From NCBI RefSeq assembly GCF_932526225.1, contig NC_064035.1:4835501-4899500 (forward strand): a DNA stretch of 64,000 nt. The letters run 5' to 3'. The position numbers and the translations under genes are program-made. This document shows positions 46,001 through 58,600 of the stretch, one piece after another; the first letter of the stretch is position 1, and each line of letters begins with the position of its first letter. The notes beneath the pieces are model-generated. The model saw only the letters and a list, made by a program, of their open reading frames with translations. It did no database searches and was not told the origin of the DNA. This DNA comes from Nematostella vectensis. Lineage: Eukaryota; Cnidaria; Anthozoa; Actiniaria; Edwardsiidae.

Positions 46001-46274
46001 CTTTCAGTTGAACATTGCTTATAACCAGATCTTCCCAGTAGCCCAGTTGAGGTGTGTATGACGGGTATACAATGGTAGAATTGCTTAGAAGATGACCGTT
46101 TTTCCTCCAGATAAACTTCTCTGCCGGGCCATTAAGGATAACGCTACAGTTAAGGGTGATATTATTGCCTGGCCATACACCTTGCGTGTGGGATCGTGTA
46201 CTCAACTTACAAACCAGTGCTTGACCCTGTACGACTAAAAAGATAATTACGCAAGCGAGGTTATAGTGTGACAT
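40007..46274 (-). CDS. Four-Ig transmembrane receptor with TIR domain (IL-1R-like)
   Basis: Type I receptor of the IL-1R-like class, expected to recruit TIR adaptors at the plasma membrane. Six exons, every internal junction phase 1: 45926-46274, 43330-43596, 42490-42807, 41690-42001, 41156-41311, 40007-40497; 1893 nt, 630 aa. Exon 1 gives a signal peptide and Ig1 (to residue 116), exons 2-4 one Ig each (to 205, 311, 415), exon 5 a short stalk and TM (about 430-455), exon 6 the TIR (468-630; box 1 YDVFITFSNKD, box 2 RDFEPG). Each Ig has the Cys pair and most have the Trp and the D-x-G-x-Y-x-C motif. Mammalian IL-1 receptors have three Ig domains. Introns 1, 2 and 3 all begin in or next to minisatellites, two of them copied from the splice donor. 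Confidence 0.92.
40598..40783. repeat. Long hairpin (inverted repeat, 73-bp arms)
   Basis: Left arm 40598-40671 and right arm 40711-40783 are near-perfect reverse complements. The innermost stretch TCTTTAATAAGACTTCTTCA and GGGCAGACTGA matches fully; the loop is about 39 bp. It lies in the intron between the TM and TIR exons and is probably a foldback MITE. Confidence 0.9.
42300..42475. repeat. 33-bp minisatellite just after the Ig3 donor
   Basis: Five units of CAGTGTTGTTCAGTCAGATG then ACCCGCACACAT, starting about 15 bp past the donor at 42489. The unit resembles the donor only weakly (GAGTC). Confidence 0.9.
43205..43335. repeat. Minisatellite made of the Ig2 exon splice-donor region
   Basis: On the minus strand the real boundary reads CAAG|GTAATATCACGTTCGG. 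Variants with GTAATG and CACGTTCGGAC follow at about 21-bp spacing (near 43303, 43286, 43265, 43244, 43222), most keeping GTAA in donor position. Confidence 0.75.
43745..45115. repeat. 21-bp minisatellite made of the Ig1 exon splice-donor region
   Basis: Dozens of units whose minus strand reads TTTATGGTACGTAGGTC, with a leftmost block of nine units reading GTAGGT in place of GTACGT. A unit matches the true exon 1 boundary (45911-45935) at 23 of 25 positions. A higher-order block of about 237 bp repeats at 44338, 44575 and 44812. Scattered units continue at 45540-45690. ORFs rich in MVRRS or INIDL are repeat read-through. Confidence 0.9.
43973..44085. mobile_element. Short repeat inserted in the 21-bp array
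   Basis: About 110 bp beginning CAGGGCCGTAGCAGGGGG and containing AGGGCGTGGCTATGCCCC interrupts the array. Related pieces occur at 2310-2350 and 22080-22160. Confidence 0.5.
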
Positions 46275-49200
46275 AACATCGCGTCGTGCTTTTTAAAAGG
46301 AGAAAGCACTTCTAGGTTGCATTTGCTAAAAGTGGAAACTCATTATTATATGAGAGTGAAAGTCTGACCGCGCAGGGTCTTAACAAGAAAAAATAAACGT
46401 CTATATGCCAACTCCAAATAATTAAAAACTCACTCACTTTGCGCTCGGTAGCATTGACAAAACATATATCAAGTATATGAAGTATTGTCCAATCAGATGA
46501 CTTTTAATATCTTACCACGCCATCAGCGCATAGGAGGTCATTCTGCCATTCTGTGGATCGTTTCAATTTTCGGCTCTCATTACTTTAGTCTTTCATGTTT
46601 CATTCAAAAAGATATCGATTAAAGTACTCCTACTGTGTTAAACGATGCCAAACCATAATTATGACCCTATTAACAATTAAACCTTTAAATATATTAAGTT
46701 AGCTTTGTAAAACCTCCGTTTATTTGAAAAAGAGATGATCCAGACGTTTTTAGTGAGAGTCTATGGGCAATTCTTATTTCGGAAGCAACCCAAATAAATT
46801 ATTTGCATATGGCTAATTAGCTTGGCGATTTGAACACCATTCAAGAGAAACCCCTTATAGTGTCATTCAGGTGTTCACCTGTTATGGAGATAAGGCGAAT
46901 AAATATAAGACTCTATTTAACAGCACTAGGTTCGCCTTTGTATTGTTATGAACATTAGTGATTGTATATATCTTTTACAATATCATTGTATGGCTTGCAC
47001 TCGCATGGATAAAAAACAATTAATTTTTATTCACCGTCGATTTTGTGTTATCTAAATTGTTTCCCGTTGGTTTACCGGTTAGGTTGGTATATTTGATACG
47101 CTTTTTTATCAATAAACATAATGCCTAATCCGTATTTGAATTTGTGAACATGTAGCCCAGCCGACTAGACCTTGGGGTGAAGGCAGCGAAGCGGAGGACA
47201 GAAACAGTATTTATTTCCCTTACTCGCCTACCATAGAGGATTATTATAACATCGATTAGCTATTCAGATAAGCATGAAAATGATTTTTTTTTTTAAATTC
47301 ATAACTCTAGAATAAGATACAGTTTTTAAATAGCATCCGATTTTGAATAACCTATGAATTATAGACCTAAACACCTAGTCAAATATAGCTATTAATTTTC
47401 AGAAAGATGATAAAATGTGACAAACGCTAATGAAGATTTCTCGTTTGGTGTAAACGACTCCTTTAGTTCAATCCTCTTACTTCCTCATTAGCATTAGATA
47501 AGCAGAGAAACCCGACGAGTAAGCTCGAAATGAAAGCTAAGGTAGGGTGGGCGGTGGCGGTGACTGTTAAGTGATTATTCAATGCCAATAGAGCCGTAGG
47601 AGGAATCATGAATATTCAATAAGTTTGAGTAGTACTTTACATTCCAAGTCAATAATATCTCCACCCCCAATTCGCCTACACTACCTTAAGTTTCTACAAT
47701 ACTCCCGATTTTTCCCCAAAACCAATATTGTTCACAGAGATTTAAAAACTTTTAAGCGGAAAGCATCGTTGTTTCATTAATGAACGGTGCAAAATGAACA
47801 AGTAAAAAACTTAATGAACAGGGCTTGAACGTGTGACTTTAAAATTGCTTGGTATCTCATTATAATCATTTGCCTAACCAAACAGTTTCTTAAAAATAGT
47901 CCTACCTTGTACAACTAACGCGACCAATAGTAATACCATTCGGCTCGTCGGAAAGACAAGAACAAGTCTTTGTGGTAGGAAGAAAGTGCAAGCAGGAAGA
48001 AGTAGATTGGGTTCGAAAGCCTGGATCAAAAATGCGAATACAGTGACGGCTTTAACCTTTAATACCTCCTACACAAACTATGTGTAACAGGACATCTGTC
48101 TTCTCCCACAAAAGCGCTTCTTGTTTTGTACTCTGCTATAATGCCTTATCATTTTGTGACATGTTCTAACGAGACCAAGATACACACCTCTTCATAAAAA
48201 TGTTCTTTAATACTATATACATGTGATTTTTCAATATTACAAGTATCCATAAATTCTTAGCACTTTGCCTGTAATATCTCACAACACAGCACTGCAAGAG
48301 CCACTGATTATAACACCCTTGTATTGTAAGACATATATCGCTCTAAGCGCTACCACTATTCATGGGTGTTTATCTTTCGCGTTTATTGCAAAGCTCGAGT
48401 CCCATTAATTAATAAGTCAAAACTTTTTCTCTTTAGCTTTGAAATACATAAGGAAATCCTAATTTGCTTTGATAATTGGCGTCAAAATGACGCCGCAGCA
48501 CCAGGCGAGCATCGGTTGAGGTGGGCACGGCAAGCACGCATCACCCTCGCCTACACCCAGCGTAGACATGCTGCTCCTCTTTCGTATATTTTATGATTTG
48601 TACTTTTTTAATCGCTAAGTCAGGGCGTAGGAGTGATGAGTGGTGTGGTTGCAGGGGGGGGGGGCACGTTTTCACTACGACCCTTCCTATAGCTAGCACC
48701 TCTTCATCACCGCTAGCACTTCATCACCGTTTCAAACGATTGCCTTCAGATTGCATACATTTGCCCTTTATACACGGATATAAAAACTTTTCCTAAGATT
48801 TTTACCCACCCAAAGGGGTGAGGGCAGCTATAAAATAAATGGTGAAATACTACTGCCGACACACTCGTATAGCTTGAAACTATCCACAATTTTAAAGCCT
48901 ACAATAAATAGCGAGCGTTCATTCTCTCTGACATTTTAAGACCGCAACAGGGGGAGCTTAACCACTTACGCTTATTTTAAATCATCACATTCATCAATTT
49001 CTATCGGTCACACGCTTAAAAGGGTCGACTTTATAGGCCGTCGCACTCCAATAAGCGATCTATAACAATTTCTGTCGTGGGAGATGTTACTAGGTCATAT
49101 CAATAAAGTTTGACACTAAGGACGGCTGTGGACGAGACTTATGGCGTTGAGCCCTTGATATAATGATTAGGATCCATGTAGTTAAGGGCATGCTCGAGGA

Positions 49201-49529
49201 TCCAGCGTACTTTGCGGGCGCTCCCAAAGGTCACGCAAGGGATAGCAATATACGATCAACCCCTTCTATTTTATGTAGTAGCCCGGGGAAGGGGATGGGT
49301 GACGAGGTTGAACAAGCCGTTATAACGTAAGGTCCGCATCAGAGGATTAAAAGGGCTATGACAATCGATAATCGAGCATTTTGGTGCATTGGACCAATCT
49401 TTTTTTTTTAACTTGTGTATGTGATTTTCTTGGGGACTTTTTTCTTCCCTAACGTAGACAACATAGTTTGACAATCACTTGATTGTTAATTCGCTTATTT
49501 TTGCGAAATATTCTATTGCCAAATTTATG
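46275..49529. other. Intergenic, no gene established
   Basis: The 5' flank of the four-Ig receptor. I see one candidate signal-peptide exon (47906-47942). A tRNA-like but unstable segment lies near 47816-47888. Short ORFs at 48366-48796 have no recognisable domain. Confidence 0.5.
47906..47942 (-). other. Orphan signal-peptide-like exon
   Basis: ATG at 47942, then MVLLLVALVVQ, ending in phase 1 before GTAGGA. Hydrophobic, with the same VVQG ending as exon 1 of the downstream receptor. It could be an alternative or duplicated first exon, but it does not splice in frame to the acceptor-like site inside that exon. Confidence 0.3.
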
Positions 49530-50195
49530 ATAAGGGAGCTATTATTTATTATTGGGTGGGAGGGGGGGCAAATATGTAGGGGGGCTACATTTGGGCTGTC
49601 ATTAAAGGGGGGGGGGGGGGGAGTTCACATTTTTTTGGGCGCCAAGCAAGAGCGTCATTGCTTAAATGAAAATATTATTCAGTCCACAATGTTTCCCTCT
49701 ATTGTATATCTAGTTCCATATTGTTCAGGTACAAATCTTGTCTTTATATAAATATCTTTTCAGAGTCCCTCTCATGGTTGATCATGGTTAATCAGTTGAA
49801 CAAGACGAATATTTTAAAATGTTGCGAAACCTAGACTTAAATGTCTTTGTTAACATCGTCGACGACGTAGTCGTTTTCTAGGCGACACCGATATGTTGTT
49901 TCTCTGTGCCACTCTTAAAACTAGGGAAAGTGAATATTTATACTTAAATTAAATACGACAAAATTGACATGCTAGCTGATCTTTATTTTAGTAAGGGTTA
50001 TATTCAGTTATATATGTTGTATATCAAGTCTCTGTGGTTTTAAAGCGATATAATTATTGAATATAATAATGTGGTGGTGGGGGTCACGATTTTTGGGCTT
50101 GGATTTGAGGGGGGGGGGGCAAATATGTTTAGCCCAGGGTTTTGCAAAAATGCCGGCCTAACTCCCCCCTGTAATTAATGACCGCTGCCTAACAG
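49530..50195. repeat. Dispersed repeat copies (GGTCATTAAT family)
   Basis: The block at 49530-49735 matches 14462-14650 through CAGTCCACAATGTTTCC and CTAGTTCCATATTG. Another end, AATTAATGACCGCT, lies at about 50174-50187. Confidence 0.6.
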
Positions 50196-50231
50196 ATTTG
50201 AAACCTCGAATGACACTATAAATTATAAACT

Positions 50232-53200
50232 CTATTCTACTTTCGCGTTCGATGGTTTTGTTTTGATGTAGGCGTGGTAATAAAAATTGCCAAATAGCCC
50301 TAGCATACTCAAACCATAGAAAATCCCATAGATACAAAACCCATAATAGAGATACCCCATGGCCACGTGCACTAGCCCTATCACGAACTGAACTATTTGT
50401 AGCTCAGTCATACGGATCTTCCACGCCGGCCTCTGCTGCTGATATAGCGCGGACTGGGCGTAATAAAAGTAAAGGAAGATATGCACGAAAGAATTCAACC
50501 CAAGCATGAAGGCGATAGAGGGCCATGCGTAGAAATGGTAGCAGTAGTCGCTTAGGAGAAGAATCGTTGAGTGATGATATACCTGCAACATTTAAATGAC
50601 GAGTTCGTTAACTGACAGACGGACGGAGAAAATCACGTTGGTATAGAATAAAAGCCCACACGATGCCTATGAGAAAATAGTTCTAAATAAGTATTCTAGT
50701 GAACATGCATGCTGTCAGGGGGCTGCCCGGTGCTCCCTATTTAGGAAGAGGTCATTATATATTTATCCGGTGGGGGGGGGGGGGGGGGGGGCGGTCTGCT
50801 AAATTAAATTTGTTTCTTTTTTAAAAAATTCGACCCTCCCCCAATCTAAAGCAAAAAAAAAAAAAAAAAAATGGTGACCCTCCCCCAGAAAGGCGACCAA
50901 AAATTAAGGCCCTCCCCCAGAAAAAAGAAAGCGGTAACTTTATTGAAAGTATACTCTAGCCTTGATATGCTCTACGTACGGCACGTTCTTTCAGGAGCAC
51001 CAGTAAATGCTATATCCGTATGAGTGTAAGGCCCCGAAATGTAATAAACACCAACAAATGTAATAAACACAGAATAAAAAGACTGCCCACAAATGTAGTA
51101 AACCCACAATTGAGCACTTTTTATGGTATCGTGCTGGGCACTTTGCCAAGAAAAATATATATGCTTTATATTTCCTCGGAGGGAGCGCAGCGACCGGAGA
51201 GCAAGTGTAATCTTGGTATCGCATATGCGAACGAAGCTGATTTTTCTTGTCCACACCATAGGCTTCACAGTCGGCTGATTTGTATTTTTATCTCATGCTG
51301 ATCAGCGGTCTTTTTAGCGCATGCGCGAGTTTCATGTAGTGGATGCGATTTTTCGTGTCCACACCACAGGCTTCACAGTCGGCTGATTTGCATTTTGATT
51401 TCATGCTGATCAGCGGTCTTTTTTTTAAAACCCCTGTACTGAAAAATGTTCGTCCGTCCTCCAATCATTCACTTTCTATTAGATACTTCGAATTTAATAA
51501 CCCAATATGGCCTGAATGTCAGGGGTGTAAATAATATTGTATAGGGGGGCTGGTGACATGCTTCCCCCATGAAAAGTTTGCCATTTTCAAATATATGAAA
51601 TGCTAATTAAGCCTCAACTGCACTTACAACTTTTAGTTGACAATTTTATGTGACAATCTTTATGTGCTGGTGTAGATGGAGCAAAGTCAGCAATTTTTAT
51701 ATGGTAACTATAGTTGCTCAAAAGCTAGCAGGTTTGCTTTTTCTCGGCAATTAAAAATTGTCACACATAAAAAATTGTTAGTGTAGAATGGTGGATGTAT
51801 AACCTAAACAGAAAACAGCATCATTACCTCCTTCTCACCTAAATCTTATTTACATATCTTTTCATACCACCAATGTTATAAGTTAGTAGGGGAACTTGAA
51901 ATTGAAATTGGACTTGAATTGGAATTCATAAAATTCAGTGATGGAAGTTAATAAAACCAAAACTGCAAAAGATAAAAATAATAGAAGCCACATTTTAGGG
52001 GACAATGATTTTAAACGCCAGCCAAACAAAAGTCATGAAAGTGTAAGCAGAAGACGCATCATCACATTCATTTATCTTCTTTGGTGGGGGTTTGGGGTTC
52101 TCCCCAGAAAAAAATTGTGATTTCACACTTTTAGGAGGCTCGAAAAATTGATCAGAATACCTGTTCAAAAAATAAGGCCCTCCCCTAAACCCTGTATTAA
52201 AATTTGAGGCCCTCCCCCAAATCAAAGCTAAAAAAATCGCAACCCTCCCCCCCAAACATAGCAGCCCTCCTTCGTTAAATATTTCCCTTATAATTTCCTG
52301 CCCATATTTCTTATGGAATGATCGATAAAATATTATACTTTCATATGATATCGACTGTGCTAAACCCCCGCAGCAAATCTTGGCCGCGCGCCTGGTGAAC
52401 TCCTAAAAAACGAAATGCATTGAACAAGAATCAGGGTTTCCATAGAAGCAAGCAGTGTTGAACTTACGTGAAGGAATGAGATCTGCCTCTGACGATGTCT
52501 AAGGATCATGAATACGGTGTCAAGGAGCTCAATGTTCTTGGTAGCCCAGTACACGAGGAGAGCCTGTTTAATCGATTGATTCACCTCCATTCGGAACAGC
52601 GACTCCACTCCATTCTGCACATAGTGCTTAGCAATAATCACGAACGAGTACAAGCTCAACACACTGCACAGCAAGTTATACAGCACAAGCACCTGAAATG
52701 TCGTGTATATAATCAGCTTTATTTGAAGGTAAAGGGATATGCTACCTGTCATTTTCTTGTCCCATAGGTCCCCTAAAGGGATAACGGGGTAATGTGCGTT
52801 AAAGTTATTTAGTTACAGGGGACAGGTGCGAAGATAGGGGGGATGACGGGGGGTGGGGGCTGGGGAGGGGTTTGGGTTAATAAAGGGATAATATGCGTTA
52901 TTTAATTATAGGGGACAGGTGCGCTAATTTTATCATTGGAAAAAGGTAGACGGATAGGAGAGGACGCGGAGGAGAAAGGTGGGGCCTAAAAAGGGATATG
53001 TAGGTTAAAGTTAATTTTATCATTGGGGACAGGTAGACAGAAAGTAGGAGAGGACGCGGGGGGAGGGGGGAGGGTTTAAACTGATATGTATGTGAAAGAA
53101 GCAGGGTGACTACTATGGCGTTACTTACTCGGCGCAAATGGAGAGGCGGTACTAATCGTTTCCATAGCAGCGACACAGGGATCAACGTCAGGTAGATAAC

Positions 53201-54004
53201 GACAAGCGGTGTGGATTGCAGTGATTGGACGGCTCTTAGGAACCTCTGGTAGCGTTCTTTCACAAAAAAGAGTGTTGAAGAGGGAGATAGAGGGTTGATA
53301 GTTTACCGTTAGCCTCTTCAGCAGGCATTTACGACACACCGTGAACAGGCGCATTTGTCGGGAAAGTGCTACCAATTAGAGGAGGGGGATACTATTTTTA
53401 TAGCCTCTTCCTCTGTTAACGCTATGAATATCATTATGGCCGTCTGATTTCGCTCGCTACTGGTCTGGTCACTAGACAGAGATCGACATGTGGAGCGTTT
53501 TCCCCGATATTAGCGCACAGGTAGCCCAAGCGTGGAGTTAGTTGGATATATATGAAGGGATTTTTATACCTGAAAACGTTAGAATCTCTTGGCTTCAATC
53601 TCTTATATATTTTTAGGTCTATAAATCCCCTTATATATCCTACTAACACAACGCTTGGGCTACCTGTGATTCACGTATTATAAATCCTGCAGAAAACCAG
53701 CAATTAGCATCGTTATTAGGGCGAGCATTCGAGCACATCAAAATATGCAATACAGGTAAAACGACTTCAAAAAACTGTGCAACCATTGACTCAACTGCAG
53801 ACACTTTTGCCTAAGTGGGGCCATTGATTGGGAGGGGGAAAGCCTTACATACGATGGCTTTTAATTGTATTGTAACCGTTTTCGAAAATCTTTTAGTTTA
53901 AACAACAGATCGACAACTCGAACATAGATAGCATTAAGTGATATCGGAGCATTCTCTTATATTGCTGAATTCATAAGGACCACCTTACCTATTCTAGAAG
54001 TCAT
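50232..54004 (-). CDS. ELOVL-type very-long-chain fatty acid elongase
   Basis: ER membrane 3-ketoacyl-CoA synthase catalysing the condensation step of fatty-acid elongation. Exons 53989-54004 (five codons, MTSRI, tentative), 53129-53256, 52468-52692, 50232-50582; 720 nt, 239 aa, slightly short for the family (260-300). Family motifs in order are KNIELLDTVF, the HxxHH box FLHVYHHST formed across the exon 3/4 junction, NSFVHIFLYFYY and TELQIVQF. Read without splicing, the last exon seems to give QVYHH; the preceding exon ends FLH, so the normal His is present. The tail KTKPSNAKVE lacks a dilysine ER signal. Substrate class cannot be fixed from sequence. The tiny first exon rests on frame and donor only. 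Confidence 0.9.
50750..50945. repeat. Repeat with CCCTCCCCCAGAAA blocks, in ELOVL intron
   Basis: Poly-G tract, poly-A tract and several CCTCCCCCAGAAA or CCTCCCCCAAT blocks. Related to 52115-52290. Confidence 0.55.
51238..51422. repeat. 107-bp tandem duplication
   Basis: Two copies of GTCCACACCA-AGGCTTCACAGTCGGCTG and CATGCTGATCAGCGGTC, offset by 107 bp. Confidence 0.85.
52115..52290. repeat. Repeat with CCCTCCCCCAAA blocks, second copy
   Basis: GGCCCTCCCC blocks and AAAATTGATCAG match the composition and order of the copy at 50750-50945. Confidence 0.5.
52775..53095. repeat. About 108-bp tandem repeat in ELOVL intron
   Basis: Three diverged copies, each with GGGATAATATGCGTTA, GGGGACAGGTGCG and AGGAGAGGACGCGG, start near 52775, 52883 and 52993. 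Confidence 0.8.
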
Positions 54005-55681
54005 GACTACCGCTTGGTATCCGCCGAGTAATCAGTAATCGTAGCAAGTCAAAGACCATAGACGGTTTGGCGACGTGTTGAGCACGTAGGACAATGACAC
54101 TCGATGGAAGCGGTTATGGTCACGAAATGGTAATGACTATGTCACACAACTCGCTAGTATCCCTCGCAGACGTTATTGACCCGTCACTCTATCTAGGCGG
54201 CGCTCGCGCCCAAGACTCCGGGGTTGAAACACTTATAGACTTTGTCCATCGACGGGATACTTAAAACTGCGTTTCGTTCTTTTGGGGGACGTTTTTGCTT
54301 CTGGGTATTTTTAGGGTAGCAGGTATTTTAGGGGTATTTATATTTGCCGACGAGAACATCCCTATCAATTGTACCCTGGTGAACCCCCGGACCGCGTATA
54401 ATAGGGTAGTATGTGAAAAATGCCATGGCCATGATATTCTCTAACGTCGCTGTAGTTATTGTGTTTATTATGCATATAGCCCATGTTAAAGTATATCCAG
54501 GGGAATATGGGTAGCCTCTAGCTTCGTCCCCTGGCTTCTATTGGCTAAGCGGCATTTTTGATTTGCCGTTCGCACGATTGCCACGAAGCCTGGCAAAATA
54601 CTGAGTCTGTCTTTTATAACGGGTAAACGATTAATAGAATATTTACTTCTACCAATCCAATAATTATATTCAAATTTGTACAGTAAAAGTCGCGATTCGT
54701 CCTAGTGTTTGCCAGCCGTCGTGAGACAGCTTAAGGCTGATTTAGACGATTTATTTTAGTCATATGCGACTTGCCCGCGACACCTGTCTACAACTCGAGT
54801 CGGGCACGCCCGTCCCCCCTCCCTTTTAGCAGCCAAAAATCCAGTAAATGTATGAGACATTATCTTAAATACAGGAGGAAATGCCTGGAAAGGCATGCTC
54901 GATTACGAAAGTCGTATTATATAATTCGGGGCTAAGACATGTCGTATGCAGGTCGCATACGACTAAATCGCGCTGTCTAAATCGATTACAACAGAGGGCA
55001 GTTACAATACAAGACGCCTGGGGACGAGGCTAAAAAGGTAGCCTTCCTCCTGGCCCAGTCTGTACGGGATATGATTTTAATATAGCTCCCGAATAGTCCT
55101 CTAGAACTTAGACTTTGTTTAACTTGCTTGGCAAAATGTAGTTATAGCTTTTTATTGTAGTTTTGCCTGTTCACGCCATTGAGTGGTCCTGTTTGTCTGG
55201 GCTGTATTTTAAATACTTTAATAAAAGAACATTTATCGATGCTTTAACAAAAGTACATTTTATCGATGCTATAGACTTTAGTGGCTTACCGCAAGCCTGA
55301 TCAAATTCACCTGTAAAACAATAACATGCTACCAAACCTTCTATAGTCCAGCCCCAAAACGTCACATAACCTCTGTTGATTGAGCCTCAAAGGGCCTTTG
55401 TGTTTAGATTAGCAATTTTGGTAAAGCCCTCTGGCGCATTGGCGGTTATTCATTAGCCAATGTAAAATCTCGCTCCGTGGTGTCTGGGAGCGATGGAATG
55501 GCACCTATCGAGGCATTCGCCTTCTTTGCTCTTCCCCGAATATGCTGAGATGAACTTTTGGAAACAAACCACATTATTTAAGCGATATCGGATTGAAAAC
55601 TAAGCCAGAAGCCCTCAGCTTACTGAGTCACGCATGTAAAGAGGCCATTGACAACTAAGTCCAAGAGAGCTTTCCAAGTCG
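54005..55681. other. Intergenic between divergent ELOVL and ZP genes
   Basis: No gene seen. The segment 54820-54900 is a degraded copy of the MITE at 56707-56866 (AGCAGCCAAAAAT, CAGTAAATGTATGAG). It must contain both promoters. Confidence 0.5.
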
Positions 55682-58600
55682 ATGGCTTTTTCCGTACTCC
55701 TGGTTGGTTTGGTGCAGCTCTTCGTTTCGTGCGTCACTGTAGAATCGAGAGGTAAAATACCTTAGATTTATTGTACTTTGTGCTCTATTCGAATCAAATT
55801 TTGCAGGTTTATTTACATTTCTAGGTGATCAACATTGACGTGCAAATCATTGCACATACTAATCAACCCCTTGTTGTGATGGGTATATTTAGCTGTTTAA
55901 TGTTTAGTTTATCATTCGCTTGTCTGTTCGCGTGCTCTTCTTTATTCTCTCGCAACTTGTACTTCTTAAAATAAAGGTAAAAACATTTGATATGGTAAGT
56001 GTTTGCTCAAGCGAAAATAACTCAATGGTACTAAGTCAATTCCTTAGACAAATTCCTAGATAGATAAGAGACTGTTTAATTATCGATATTATATCAGATT
56101 CTTTCTTTGACTGAATCTATATAGCATTTCTTAATTGTGATAAGTTATCAGTGTGGATTTCAAGGAATGGAGTTTCTTCGAATTGTGTTCATATTTTTAT
56201 AATCAAAGGTTAATTGCTCCACCGTGAGAACTGTTAAATAACCCAGATCCCTGAAATTGTTTATTGTCAACACCCCTAGCCGATGGTTGATGTTTCCTTA
56301 TTTACTTTATATATACACCCGTGGCTCGTCTACAAACGAGAGTGCTCAATAATTCCTACAAGAATTCCTACTAGATTTGACACCATCAGTCCAAAACCTT
56401 ATGCCTCTGTACGAGGCCCCGTGATTAGAATCTAAAGTCATGACAAAATTCCATAGTACAGTATGTTATGTTGAAGTGCATCCCGTTATCGCTGATTCCT
56501 TGATGACAGGCGGATAATATTATGGTATTTAAGCATCGATAAATCACTCAGGCCAGTCCAGTTTATTATCAGGATAACATCGTACCCTTTATATAGATCA
56601 AGGAGCTAGAAAGAGCTTATGCTCAGATGAACCGCGATAACAGTATTTGCTGGCCTCTTGACGGAGGTTCCCAGATATATTCATACCATATTTTTGTGTT
56701 TCTATACAGAGGCGTAGCCAGGGGGTGGCCTAGGGGAGCCGCCCCTCCCCCCCTTTAGCAGCCAAAAATACAGTAAATGTATGAGCCCTTATTTAAAATA
56801 CAAGAGAAAATGCCTTGAAAGGCCCTTTTGGGCCCCCTCCTGTTAAAAATCCTCGCTACGCCACTGCTTCACCTCAACAACCTCAGCTAAGGCAACACTG
56901 TACCATAGTAATAGTTCTTATTTCAAGCGGTCAATTTCTAAAGTGAGTCTCATTTTCTCTATCGGCATTTGCTTCTGTTCTCAAAACTCAATAAATTTGA
57001 ACAACCTTTACAACAATAGACAGACAGACAGATTTTATTTATTGGTCCCTTGAAACAGTAAAGTTACATCGGTTAGTGACCAAAAAATTTAAAAAAAAAG
57101 GTAAAATAGTACGTATATAAGACGTACAACAGCTATTATGTGATTGTTCTTAGTTTTAGTTTACATTGTATTTCCTTTCTTTCATTTTTTCTTTTTCTAA
57201 ATCTTTTCTGATTGTTTTTAGTTACTACTTAGTTTTACATTGTATTTTCTTTTTTCTTTTTTTCTTCCCTTAGCTTGAGACATTCGGAAATGTACCTTGC
57301 AGCTATCCCTGCTAATTGAGTTGGCGGATTTATTAGTAAATTGAAAAGGCGTTTTTGTGTAATTTGATTGCGCTGAAAATTTTGGATAACTGAGTTTCGT
57401 AGCTCTTTGTATGTTTGGCATTGTACTAGAAAGTGAAATTCATTTTCCACGTCATTTTTGCATGTTGGGCAAATCCGATCTTTTTCCTTTGTGTAAGGCC
57501 TCGTGTGTCTGCCTTTCTCAATTTGCAATTGGTGATTACTTATTCTTAGTTTTGTTAGCGCAACTCTATGTTTCACATTAGGGATGGCTACAAGGTAATT
57601 CTCTAATTCATATTTGTCTTTAAAAGTTCTATAAGTTCTTAGTTTGTTCATTTCGTTACTGTTTTTCCTTTGGTCATTGAAAATTTCCCCATGCCATTTC
57701 TGAAAATACATATCATTAAGTCGTTTAGAGAAAATATCAAGGAACAATGTAGGGTCGGTTTCATTTTGATAGAGCCACATAAACCCAAAACCCGCTTTGA
57801 AAATTATTTCTTTTGTTTTGTGGGTCCAGTAGGACACGTGAGGGTTATTTACACACTCTGTATAAACTACTTTTGAGAGGGCCTCTTCTTTTGACCGAAG
57901 GTTGATCCAGTATTTTATGTTCCTATATGTTGCATTTATACAGAGAGGATATCTGCCTAGTTCTCCTCTGCACGCATTGTTCACAGCCGTTTTTCCAGTT
58001 CCTAGTAACATTTTACAGAATTTAAGATGTACTGATTCAAGCGGATCTCTATCATCAACACAGCTTTTATTATCGGCACCCCATACCTCGCTGCCATACA
58101 ATATAATTGGTTTGATCAGTGCATCAAACAGTTTTAATGTAAGATTAATGTCTGATCTGAAGTGAATACCGAGATCTTTCCTTAACTTAAATAAAGCTTT
58201 GAGTGCGGTTTTTTTAAGCTCCTCTTTTGCTAAGTTAAAGTTTCCTACCGCGCTGAATACTAGCCCTAGGTACTTATAAGATTTGACATTTTCCAATTGT
58301 TCCCTGTTCAAAAGGAATTGATAGTTATTCATTACTTTGCCTATGTTATTAAAAATCATCACCTTAGTTTTTGAAGTATTGACTTTTAGACTATTTTCTT
58401 CTGAGTAGATAGAAAGTCTATTTAAAAGGTCTTGCAGACCACTACTTGTTTCCGAGAAAAGTACTAAGTCGTCTGCATACAGAAGACAATTTAATTTTGT
58501 GTTGCCTAAGATGTGGGCACTTGAAGATTTCGCTAAGGTATCAGGTAAATCGCTAAGGAACAGATTAAAAAGAGTTGGACTCAACATGCATCCTTGTTTT

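Noticed and set aside
47816-47888. tRNA-like segment on the minus strand (TGGTTAGGCA and CACGTTCAAGCCC boxes)
   Set aside because: Box-like motifs are present, but I could not pair an anticodon stem or an acceptor stem. At most a decayed tRNA-derived SINE.
50582-50591. Apparent QxxHH variant active site in the elongase
   Set aside because: The Gln comes from translating intron bases. After splicing the motif is the usual HVYHH.
55171-55365. 64-aa minus ORF upstream of the ZP gene
   Set aside because: No domain, signal peptide or splice support; composition is like the surrounding intergenic DNA.
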